The position numbers and the translations under genes were made by a program. Shown here piece by piece: positions 49,269 through 61,600 of a DNA stretch of 64,000 nucleotides; the first letter of the stretch is position 1; the number at the start of each line of letters is the position of its first letter. The stretch covers positions 22,525,575-22,589,574 of the forward strand of contig CM060466.1 in NCBI GenBank assembly GCA_030544235.1, in the 5' to 3' direction. Source of the DNA: Lepturacanthus savala. Lineage: Eukaryota > Chordata > Actinopteri > Scombriformes > Trichiuridae. Under the pieces are notes generated by a model that saw nothing but the letters and a program-made list of their open reading frames with translations, was not told the DNA's origin and searched no databases.

Positions 49269-50147
49269 TTAAATTAAATTAGACGGAACTTTAATAATCC
49301 CAGTGGGGAAGTTGGGGATCTGAGAAAGCGGATAGTTGGGAATCATTCCGTGAAGAGAGGCCGGGGAGATGAAGTTTGGGGCCAGAGGAGGCACCGCGGC
49401 GCAGCGTCTCGGGTCGAAATGTTCAAAACATGACGGGAAATTCTTGGAGAGGAGCGAGGAGAGCGCGGATATAACGCTGCTCACAGGTGGGATGCTGGGA
49501 CAGGTGTGGCCGCTCAAACCGCTTCCCAATCCCAGATCCCGGTACGGATCGGGACCCTGGAGACCAGACCCCATCCTGTGCGCTCCGGCAGGAAACGGCG
49601 GCACCAGGCTGCGCTGCTGCGCCCTGGAGTCCTTCACCGCTCCCAGATAGAAATGCTGCCTCTTGAAGCGTTTCCTCCGCCGCAGAAAACTCCCGTTTTC
49701 AAACATATCGGCCGACATGGGATCCAGAGTCCAGTAATTCCCCTTACCGGGATTCCCGGGCTCCCGGGGCATTTTGAGAAAGCAGTCGTTGAGGGACAAG
49801 TTGTGTCGGATCGAGTTTTGCCACGCGGGGAACTTCTCCCGGTAATACGCGAAGCGCTGGCTGATAAAATCACAGATCTCGCTGAGGGTGAGTCTCTTCT
49901 TCGGGCTCTGGAGGATCGCCATGGTGATCAGAGCGATGTACGAGTACGGCGGCTTCACCGAGGCGGTTCTCCGGCCCGGACCGTCCCGGAGCCGGACCGC
50001 GAAGTCTCCCTCGGGGATGAAGGATGAAGCGCTCCTCTCCGGGTCCGCGCGTCCCCGACGGAGCTCCGACACGTCCGTGTCATTCGCGGCTTCGTCCGTC
50101 TGCCCCTCTACGTCCACGTCCGTGTCCTCCACACTGTCCAAGGTCAT
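49269..50147 (-). CDS. FoxD-class forkhead transcription factor, single exon
   Basis: An intronless gene of 292 residues with a forkhead DNA-binding domain at about 64-163, starting [20 protein letters not shown]. It includes the recognition-helix core [18 protein letters not shown] and ends [31 protein letters not shown] and the RRRKRFKR border are diagnostic of the FoxD class. The start is the ATG at 50147 ([15 protein letters not shown]), in a good context (GGGACCATGACC) and matching the MTL plus acidic N-terminus usual in FoxD. The frame continues upstream only through a GTG codon. FoxD factors act in neural crest, mesoderm and early neural tissue, often as repressors. I see no clear eh1 (FSIxxI) Groucho-binding motif in the C-terminal third. 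The short length and divergent residues ([18 protein letters not shown]) hint at a foxd5/foxd4-like member, but I do not assign it. Confidence 0.92.
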   Translation of the reverse strand: MTLDSVEDTDVDVEGQTDEAANDTDVSELRRGRADPERSASSFIPEGDFAVRLRDGPGRRTASVKPPYSYIALITMAILQSPKKRLTLSEICDFISQRFAYYREKFPAWQNSIRHNLSLNDCFLKMPREPGNPGKGNYWTLDPMSADMFENGSFLRRRKRFKRQHFYLGAVKDSRAQQRSLVPPFPAGAHRMGSGLQGPDPYRDLGLGSGLSGHTCPSIPPVSSVISALSSLLSKNFPSCFEHFDPRRCAAVPPLAPNFISPASLHGMIPNYPLSQIPNFPTGIIKVPSNLI

Positions 50148-52130
50148 GGTCCCGGTCCTCACGGTGCGCGGTGGCGCGGCGGCACCAACAGGCTACAGGA
50201 GCTCAGACACTCTGCTGCCTTTCATTCACAAAAAAAAAGTTGCGCATCTGACTGCATCCTTGACTTTTTAGCTTCCCATTCTGAACAGCAGCCGCCTCCT
50301 CCTCCTCCTCCCTCTTCATCAGAACAATAGTAGATCCAGATCTGGATCACAGTCACATTACAACACTCGCTGTGAATATTAATGATACAGAGCAGCTGCC
50401 TCTACAGCTCTTCAGTTTGAGATGAATCATGATGAGTTAAGACAACCCACGTGCTCCCAGCGTTTGGACTTTGACCCCTGCTGAAACATTGCAAATGTAA
50501 AGGAATAAGAAAATGCTTTTAAATATTGATGCTTTCAACACAAGACCAACATGATCATTCACATTTCCTGCTTGCTGTTGGTGTTAAATTGTAGTTTGGG
50601 ATAATTGGATACAGCTCATCTAATCCCATAAGCAGAATTGCTGAGATCCTTCTACAAAAAGTAGAGGAAGAGGATTATTATTAGTGAAGCATAAACTTGC
50701 GAGCAGCTTTTTAATGGCGTCAATACGGAGCCAGTTTTACCACCAGCGGTTCAATCTATAGCAATGACTCATATTTTACAAGCACGGCATGTTTTGTATG
50801 AGACAAACTTAACCTGCAAAGAACAGTATAACTAAATTATATTTAGATACATGTGGTAGTAGGTTTGTGTCTGAAACGCAGCAGAGTGGAGTATAAAGTG
50901 GCAGATTATAATGATAGAGTAAACCAAACTGCAGCAAGTCACAGTATAGCGTAAATATACTTCACTGCTCATTATAGTTTACAGCTGATGGTGAAATGAC
51001 TGCAGCAGGTGGCTGTTTTGGATTCAATATGTTTAAAGAGAAAAATGAAGCAAGCACATTATTTTTAGTGAGCTTGTTTCTATTTTACGTTCTTGGCAAA
51101 CAGGACACTCATTTCCTTCAGTGTTCCTTATTGCTGGATGGTTTGGCACCCTCTCTCTCTCTGGCTGTTTCGAATAAGAGGAAGACGTAATCCTTTCTGA
51201 AATAATAGCTGCACTGTATCAGTCCGTGTGAGGCCACCCACTTGGGAAACAGGCCTGAACTGCATGGTGGGCTGAGGAAACTGTGGGAAGTCTCATTAAT
51301 GAACAACTCTTCCCTGTTCCTCTCACTTGTAGTTTAATGCAATATGTGTTCCCTCCTCAAACCATTATACCGGTTTTATCACACTGCTTTATTTTAGTAG
51401 GAAGATTTATACCTAGTGTTTGTCCTGTTTATGAACCTTCAGATAAGTGCACATGTGTTTTTTATTTTAAATATTTAATTGTGTTGTTTAAAAAAACCAG
51501 GAAACAAATTGGATGTTTCATACAGAATTTAATGCAGGCTGAAAACCCAGAAATAGTCATGCAAAGGAAATTAGTGCACCTCCAACCAACAACACAATAC
51601 TGTCCCAAAAACAACAACAACAACAGCAACCCAAATAAACTCCAAGGAAAGCAACAAACACTGACAAAAACAACATGAATAAATAACTTAATTTAACTTG
51701 TGCAACTGAAGGCGGAACAGAGCAGACAGTGTTTCTGTCGGGGTCAAGAGAAGTAAATTGTTTTCCAGTTAATAACAGTGAACGCAGCACTGAGCTCAGG
51801 TTGCAGTTTGTGCTGCGGTAAAGAATAACTTCTATTGCAGCTGTCTGGCACCGTTACACACAAGCGACACTGACGTTATTTAGATGAAATAAGTCAACAA
51901 TTATGACCAAACTTTCCACTGAATGTGTCCCTGCACTATCCCACTTCTTTGTTCCAAAGTATTCTCAGCTCTGCTGTAAATTCTGTCTGTGCTTCATCAT
52001 TATGGTCCTTTTTTGTCTGTAGATAGAGAAAAACAAACCCATCTGTGTAAATACTCAGTGAAACACGCTGCATACAGGCTAGCAGGTAGCACAAATAAGA
52101 ACTGTGCTGTTAAGACTGAGCTACAGATTT
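50148..52130. other. Forkhead promoter region and intergenic DNA
   Basis: The segment to about 50330 is CpG-containing and GC-rich near the start codon, with CTCCTCCTCC tracts, consistent with the forkhead promoter and 5' UTR. The rest is AT-rich and holds no exon I can support. Confidence 0.45.
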
Positions 52131-52134
52131 CCCA

Positions 52135-52140
52135 TTTATT
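52135..52140 (-). promoter_or_regulatory. Candidate zglp1 polyadenylation signal
   Basis: AATAAA on the minus strand, about 210 bases past the zglp1 stop codon. Confidence 0.4.
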
Positions 52141-52348
52141 TTTTATCCGTTTTCCTCTGTCTGTTCACGTTTGCACCGTATGAGCTGCAGAGGTCCAAGC
52201 CTGTAGCAGCAGAACTAATTTAAATACTCGAATCAAAGTGAGATATAAGATATAATTCACATCTGTAATGCATTCTGAAGGTCTAAGAACTGTTGTGTGC
52301 AAATGTGGAGCTCCTTCATGTGGAAATAAAAGCGTTTTTCTCTGGTCC

Positions 52349-55300
52349 TTAGGTGTGTTTCCGGGCTGAGGTCAGCCTCACAAAGTTTCCACACTTGAGG
52401 CAGCTTGAGTTGGAGTTGCCCTCTTTCCTGGGAATATGCCAGCATTTGACACAGCGCACTCTGTACTTCTTATACCTTAAAAAGACAAAAAGTGGCAGTG
52501 ATTACGCTTCTCTCTTTTTGATATTTACATATAATAAATGCTGTTTTTAAGAAAACCCTCATACGATACCATTGATACTCATTTACGATACTTGAAACAT
52601 CATAAATAGGTTTGTAAATCAGTGCACAGTGCACATTTTCACAAATTCATTGATTTTTTTAATCCTATGAAGAAGTTCTTCATGCAGAAAGTATTTAATA
52701 TGAGCTATAAAACTCACAGAGCTCTGTAAACACATACACTATAAATTCATTTCCTTTATAATACCACAGCAAGTTGTTTTTGACTCTTTTACAAATACAA
52801 CACATGAAACTGTGGAGACGTTAACATGGTTGCCTTTCTACTTCCTGCTAATGCAAACCAGTCCAACAATGAGTCACAGCACAACTCTGTTTTAAAATTC
52901 TAGCATCTGTGCAGCTTTCTGTGAGTCTGTAGTAAGCAGAGTTGCTTCTACTCCAAGAAATGTTGTTACAGAAAAGTAGAACAGGAAACTACTAGTATAA
53001 TTCTTTATGAGTTATAGTATATGGTGTGATGTTTTGGAACTTGTTTTCCACACATGTATATATTTTCATAATAATGAAAAAAAAAACAATCAGCCCCCAT
53101 TGTCTAATAAGTATAGACCTCATTGTTGCATACAATACAGAAAATCAAAGTCTGTGGAAATCTTTTATTTATTTTTTTAAAAATAAAAAAATATTATTTT
53201 TAAAAAATAATATTTTAGGTTTCCTTATGTAGAGAATCAGCTCATGTACAGAGCTTCGAGTGTGTTTTTTTTTTAATTCTACCTTATTCCACAGGCATTA
53301 CAGAGCGGGGTCCCGTCCTCTGCATCTCTCCACATCGGCGTCTTCCTGGTGCAGCACGATGCACAGATTTTGCTCTCTAGTTAAAAAGAAAAAAAAAAAC
53401 GTATTAACATTTATTAAAGCATTGCAATCATTTTGAACTGATTTACAAGTTTATTTGACCTTAACTACATCCATGTACTGTTTGTATACTGTTCCTTATA
53501 CAAACAGTAGAAAAAAAATGACATTTTTCAGGCCTGAGGTGCAAAAATATTAGCATTAACACAAAGTCTTTTAACACATACAGATACTTAATGGAATCCA
53601 ATAAAACACCTTTAAAAAGGGAACAGATTTTTCTTTTGTACAAATATAAATAAAACCTAGAAATAGATAAAAGAAAATATTCCATCCCAGCATGTCCGAT
53701 ATAAAAGTTAAATAAAAGCAGCATAGGCAGTAATAAAAACAACTGGAAACTGGAGGTAAAAGGTGCAGCACATGCTGTAAAGGGAGAACTTATGATGCCA
53801 CCAGCAGTTGAATTTTTCTTATCTAACATTATATATTATCAGTTTAATCTAATCTAAGAGTTTATTGCATCTATTATGTAATTCTCAGGTATAGAGGGTG
53901 AACAGGTAAATAAACAGCATTTAGAGACTTTTTGGCTGTCTGATCTTTTTGTATTAACAACATACAAATATTAGTAACAAAAAGTGTTATAGTTTCTCAG
54001 AAGTAACAAACTGTATGTTTGTCATTCAAAACCTGTTAAGAGAGTGGAGTTGACAATACTGATAATAAATTGTTTAGAAGCCCATCAACATTGCAAAGCA
54101 AACAAACATGTCGTCTCATAGAGAGAAACAAATATAGCTATATTCTGGTTCTTCTTTCCCCTTCATTTATTCCATGGCTTTAATTGAACTAGTTGATACT
54201 GATTATGGTGTCTGGATATTCACACGGCAGTTTTCCTGAATACTCATTAGATGTCCAGCATGTGTCATAAGTGATGCTGTGAAGTCACAGTTTTGATGTG
54301 GTGGCGTCCTCTAGTGGAGACCAGAGGCATTTCACACACACCTTCCTGCGGTTTTACCTATAGTCTTTTTAATAAAATAACTAAAATGATCTTTTATTAG
54401 TAAGGTATTTCTATCTAGAGAGCCCTTAAAATGTGAGAGCAGCTTAAATTAAATCGTACTTAATAGTAACTCACTTGCAGCAGCGTTCATCAGGTCATTG
54501 TCCTCATCAGAGCTGCTTGTTTTAAGGGATTTCTGAGATGTCCGTGTCCTCTGCCTCGGTTTTCTTGTAGTCGGTTTCCTGACACTTTTGCAGAGCTCCT
54601 GGCTGTGATGACAAACATGCAGAATACAACAATATTGTGTGTAAATTTAGCTCTATCACCATTTTCCTCAACGACCATTTAATAGTATAACGAGACAGTA
54701 GAATAGATAATGACTGTTTCATTATCTATTCCACTGTCTCATGATGTTTTTGGACAGTGGAATAGATAATGAAATAGGTCCCCAAGCTGAATCGGTCATC
54801 ACCTGTACTGTGAGGTTATGAGGAGCCGACACTGTTCCTTACTATCGTCCAACTCTGTGTCCATCCTGAACGTCACTCCCTGGAAGTCTGGGTCTTGGAT
54901 ATCGGCGCTCCGGCTGGGATTAGGTTGTTTTCTGGGAGTCTTGTTTCTCCATATGGTTTTAGAGGAGGGTTCCTGGCTAGATGGAGGTTCACTTTCCTCC
55001 TCTTGCACTGGTTTGGGTTCTGATTTTATCGTTGCACAAGATGAGAGGTTTGTTGGCCCACAGTAGCTGGAGGATTTCAACTCTGTGACTGGAGGGGATT
55101 TTCCTCCTGGAGGAGCAGGTTTATGTTCTGGTGTAAATGATGTGATTTCGTCATCTTGTTTGGAGAGTGAGTGGCAGCTCTCTGCAGCACTGGAGGAGAT
55201 TGGTTCTGATTGTGAAGGAGGCAGGATGGAGCTCAGAGGTGGAAACTGGGCTTCACATGTTGGCTCTGCAGTCAAAGCAAGGTTTGCATTGTAGTCTAGC

Positions 55301-56262
55301 GTCAGTGTCGGCTTAGCCACGACTACACCTGTACCATCGTTTGAATTAAAACTCAGGTGGGTATTAAGAGATGCATTGAGGATATGTTTTTGTGCCAAAG
55401 AATTTTCTGAGATGGTTAAATTAAAAATATCCTGTTCAGTAGAGACATGACCTTTCTTGAACTCCTGGTTCCACTCTGATAGTCCTTTGATCTTCCTTTT
55501 GACTCGCTGTAAAAGCTCAGTAGATTCTGCTGCGTTTTCCTCCACCAGACCTGGTCTGACAGGGTCTGTTTTTTCAGGAATCTGTGGTTGAATTCCGTAG
55601 CAAACCTTGGAATCTTTCACGCTGCAACTGCTGTCCCCTCTCACATCTTTTACAGGGCTCACACAGGCCGTATTTTCATGTCTCTCACAGATAACGGATG
55701 GTCTCAAAGTGTGTTTGATGCTTACAGAGTCATCTCCAACTTCCTGACCTGTTACATCTGCTGCTACAGTCAATGATTTAACTACTGAATAGCCTAGATT
55801 TGTGTTAGATGACACCAATCCTGTGTCCATCTCCGTTACATCTCCTTGATGCATGAGCCTTTCACACTGCAGGTTGATCAGACTCAGCACTTTCCAGGGA
55901 CTGTTGCAGTCGGGATGTCTCTCAACCAAAGCTGAGACCTTGCTGCCGTGACTTTCCTCTTTCACTTTTTTCCCCTGATTACAAGGCGATATATGAGACA
56001 AAATATGCTGACGCGAACCATTACAGGTTTGAATAGGATTTGCATGCTCCTCCTCTCTCTTAACTCTGAAACAATCCTGCCGAGATGTCTCATTGAGCCA
56101 CGTGGACAGGGAGTCCGTGTCCAAGAAACTGCTGCGGATGGGAGGCGCTAATTGGGAAACTTCTTGGAAAAGGTAGAAGAGTGCGGACTGTGAGACATCG
56201 TGTTCCACTGTGCTCTGGTTTCCATGGAAGACGGCATCTCGTGTCTCTTGTCCTGTGTTCAT
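52349..56262 (-). CDS. zglp1: ZGLP1, GATA-like zinc-finger protein 1
   Basis: Coding exons 56262-54803, 54602-54475, 53376-53283 and 52475-52349 join in phase to 602 residues. The C-terminus has one GATA-type finger (C534-X2-C537-X17-C555-X2-C558) containing RKTPMWRDAEDGTPLCNACG, followed directly by a second Cys set, C569-X2-C572-X13-C586-X2-C589. This arrangement is characteristic of ZGLP1. In mouse it is a nuclear regulator of gonadal somatic-germ cell interaction and of the oogenic programme. The long first exon encodes about 486 residues of Ser/Thr-rich, low-conservation sequence with an early motif FLFQEVSQLAPPIRSSFLDT-like region near 30-50. The basic linker KPTTRKPRQRTRTSQKS precedes the finger. 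Position next to fdx2 matches human chromosome 19p13.2 exactly. A noncoding first exon likely lies at 56836-56900. Confidence 0.95.
53187..53216. repeat. AT palindrome in a zglp1 intron
   Basis: AATATTATTTTTaAAAAATAATATT is almost perfectly self-complementary and could form a hairpin or cruciform. It lies in the last zglp1 intron. Confidence 0.6.
54302..54317 (-). promoter_or_regulatory. CTCF-like core motif
   Basis: CCACTAGAGGACGCCA read on the minus strand, a moderate CTCF core match inside a zglp1 intron. Motif match only. Confidence 0.3.
54692..54770. repeat. Alternating inverted repeat, three units
   Basis: Unit GAGACAGTAGAATAGATAAT (54692-54711) is followed by its inverted copy (54721-54740) and then a direct copy (54753-54770), with one to two mismatches. 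It sits in the first coding intron of zglp1, only about 30 bases from the donor at 54802. Confidence 0.8.
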
Positions 56263-56835
56263 GTTGAGGAAATATCTGCGTCATGAATAGAAAAAAACAG
56301 CTTTTAGATCACTTAGTTCCAAAGATAGTGGTATAGACCCAGACACCAGGTGAATAAGGTAATAAGAGAATCAAAGTATTGCTACATAAAATTGCTTTTT
56401 TTTTTTTTTTTTTTAGTCTTTTCTCTTAACTTGTAAAATATTGTACAACATTTTTTTCCAAGTGAAAGAGTCTGAAGGAGAAATAACTCTTCCACCAAGC
56501 TCAGAGACATGCACCCTGTGGTGTGGTGGAAAGCTATGGTTTCATATTTAAAAAGTTGACAAGAAAAAAAATGTAATAATATAATAAAACGCACCTTTGA
56601 GCTATAGGCCTATAAACTGCTGAATCCAGATACTACAGGGTTTAACAGTTTTGTTTCCAAACAGTGGTGGACATGACTGTTAAGCTAATGAAAACAAGTA
56701 GAGTTTGTGACAGTTTTCTTATGATGTGCTATAGTCTAAAAGCCACATATTTGAGTTGTAATTTCCGTTAAATTATCATTATTTTATTTCCAATAAGGGG
56801 AAAGTATTTATATAAATGCAGCTGATTAGACTCAC

Positions 56836-56900
56836 CGGAACAAATGTAAAAACCCGGAAGTTCGGAACTTTAATATTTGTGTAGCGAAAATTAGTTTGAA
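56836..56900 (-). promoter_or_regulatory. zglp1: zglp1 promoter and noncoding first exon
   Basis: On the minus strand an ETS-type ACTTCCGGG element precedes a donor TTCCG|GTGAGT at 56836. The first coding exon has an acceptor (GACGCAG) 18 bases before the ATG, so a leader exon is required and this is the nearest good one. The exact start is not visible. Confidence 0.5.
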
Positions 56901-56930
56901 TTTGGCGGTTAGTCGCGAGCAGGTCGACAT

Positions 56931-56933
<3 letters not shown>

Positions 56934-56986
<53 letters not shown>
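56934..56986. repeat. (GA)n microsatellite at the zglp1 promoter
   Basis: A pure GA array of about 26 units, just upstream of the inferred zglp1 start. GA/CT tracts can be bound by GAGA-type factors or form triplex DNA; no function is claimed. Confidence 0.95.
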
Positions 56987-56989
<3 letters not shown>

Positions 56990-58080
56990 CAAGCAATTCA
57001 TTAAAATATAGTGAAAAGTTTGAGGTTTTCATCATGTTTTCTCAAAAATCTGAAATGACTGACAAATATATTGACCCTTTTCACGATATTCTAATTATAT
57101 GTGATGCACCTGTATATTTAGACGCTATTTGTCCCGCCTGTTGATTTCCTCACCTCACTATAGAAGCTAAGCTAACATTGTGCCGATAACACAAGTAACG
57201 AGACTCGTGTCGCAGACTGAATATGTGGGTGAAAGAAAGTGGAAGTAATGGACATTATAACCCTTTATGTTAAAATGAAACATCATATGTTCCCGTAAAT
57301 TAACAACCACTAATCCCAGGATGCTGATGGGGAAAGTTTCTGCCTCCAACACTATGGAGCTGAGAGAAAAACACTCATGTGCACCACCATGACCAAGTTC
57401 ATCACCCGATGAAAACACCTTATTGCTTGTTTATTCATGTTAGGCCTTCTTCATATTATGGATCCCTCAAATTAACTATAGATTGGTGTATTATTAACCA
57501 TAAAGTATGAGCTATATGTTGTGCAGATCGCATAAAGTAGCTGCATTAAACCTATTAGGTGAAGGCATATGCATAAACAACGACTGTCCTGGCCTCGGCT
57601 AACACTCCCATCATCTGGGCATAAACTAGCAGAGTTCAGAATGTGGTCCTAGTGGAACTATAGTTGCACACATCAGTCAGACAGTAAGCTATCGCTCACC
57701 TTCGATCTCCACAAGATGATCAACTTAATCATCAATCGTGTCTGTCAACTGAGTCAAACCAGCGCAGCTCAGCTGGCTGAGACAGGATCCGTGGTTTGGA
57801 AGCAGCAGGAGATGCACGGCTGTTTCTGGTTTTCTTGATTACAGCAGTAAGAGAATAAAAGTGTCGCCTGCACTGAGCTGCTTTCACTTCAGTGGCAGCA
57901 GCAACAGGACAAGACGAACTGCACCTGTACTGGGTAAAGAGGGCGCTTTTACGAACAGATTAGCCCCCAGCTAATCACTAAATGAACTTATGGAAACATT
58001 CATTTTTTTCCCCGTAGGGAAGGTTCCCTGTTGTAAGGTTTTAAATGTTGCCCGGTGAAGAGTGCAGAGCCGAAAATAAC
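56990..58080. other. Intergenic DNA between zglp1 and the fdx2 3' end
   Basis: No coding exon. A minus-strand donor-like GATCGAAG|GTGAGCG at about 57690-57710, preceded by GC-balanced sequence to about 57960, could be an alternative noncoding first exon for zglp1. This is weak. Confidence 0.35.
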
Positions 58081-58091
58081 TTTAAAAAGCA

Positions 58092-58097
58092 TTTTAT
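58092..58097 (-). promoter_or_regulatory. fdx2 polyadenylation signal
   Basis: AATAAA on the minus strand, about 1.15 kb past the fdx2 stop. It marks a long 3' UTR spanning 58080-59243 if it is the one used. Confidence 0.4.
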
Positions 58098-59243
58098 TGC
58101 ACAAACTTAAATATTTGTAATTTCTAAGACGTGATATACACAATAATACACTTAACATTTGTGCGTAAGTTTGGACAAGTACAGTGGACTTAACCAGGGC
58201 AGATGCTGCAATTCATTGAAACTTGAAGCCCACCAGCTGCAGAAACATACACGTCTGAACCACATTATCTGATCAGGCCTCAACAGCACTGAGCATTGCA
58301 GGAATGAAAAGTTTTTGCTGTTTTCATTCTTTTAAATGCCCAAACTGTTCTTCATCCTGTGATATACATATTTTAAAATTGAGTTTAACGGATGACACAA
58401 ATGTTGATGCGCTTGAAATGTACCCTCCCTTTGAGCTTCAGTGAATGTCAGAGTTGCCTCCAGTCAGTATGTACTTGTTCATGAATGATCACAAAACATA
58501 CAAATAAACTTTACACATAAAAGTAAATGCTATGCATGCCACATCTGAAGAGTGAAGACCTTTTTTCCCCTACAGCAGCTATATTGACATGGAATAGTAG
58601 GTAAACAGGTGTCACCAATGATACTAATTAAGGTTTTATTTAGTATAGCAGTCTCAGCTGCACCTGACTCTGAACCTTAATCAGTATCCATGGTAACCCC
58701 TGTGTTTAACCTACTATTTCATGTCAGTGTGGCTGCCATGAAAAATGTCTACTAGTGATAACAGACTGGCCATAATGACTGCAGCGTATCTTGTGATACT
58801 TGTGCGTATATGAGCTGTAACACGGAATGTTCCATTCAATGGCACAAAGACAGACTTTGTTAAAAAATGTTCTGCAACATGTATGAATTGTCTTTTCGCT
58901 CCTCTGGTGTTTTAACAAAGAACAGTCTCTGTGATTGAATGGTGTCTTAATGCAGGCCTGAGAACATTTCACATAAATAAATATATTCAGTCAGTTAAGC
59001 CATCACAGTTTTTGGAAGTAACCATTAAGTTCACTTTCAGTGAGATTGTATCTGATCTTGCCCTGTCATTGGTTAACTCTGGAATTTGTCTGTTGGCAAG
59101 ACGTCTCAGGAGATGCAGCGGACATCACTATTCTAGCTCTGCGTTTCTCTTCGTGGTCGCCCTCTTCACTCAGCCAGCACACATCGGTGTCCAGCCCGCA
59201 GCAACACCCTCTCGTTCTGCTCCAATCCCCTTGTTTCTTCTTC

Positions 59244-61494
<2,251 letters not shown>

Positions 61495-61600
61495 GATTCT
61501 GTTGTGGTCACATGGTCGAAAGCGGCCAATAGGAAACGAGATGTGTAGTGACGCGGCTGCTGTGATACAGCGCCGTTGCAGCAGGGGGCGCTGCCGCCTC
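61495..61600 (-). promoter_or_regulatory. fdx2 promoter with CCAAT box and CTCF-like site
   Basis: A CpG-containing block immediately upstream of the fdx2 ATG has a CCAAT at 61526-61530 and GGTCACATGG at 61506-61515. GCAGCAGGGGGCGCTGC at 61578-61594 is a very good CTCF core match. There is no TATA box, as expected for a housekeeping gene. Confidence 0.55.

Noticed and set aside
49506..50027. 173-codon plus-strand frame over the forkhead gene
   Set aside because: A shadow of the GC-rich forkhead coding sequence, with no family resemblance.
50148..50162. Upstream extension of the forkhead frame (MRTGT)
   Set aside because: Its first codon is GTG, not ATG. The ATG at 50147 has a good context and matches the usual FoxD MTL start.
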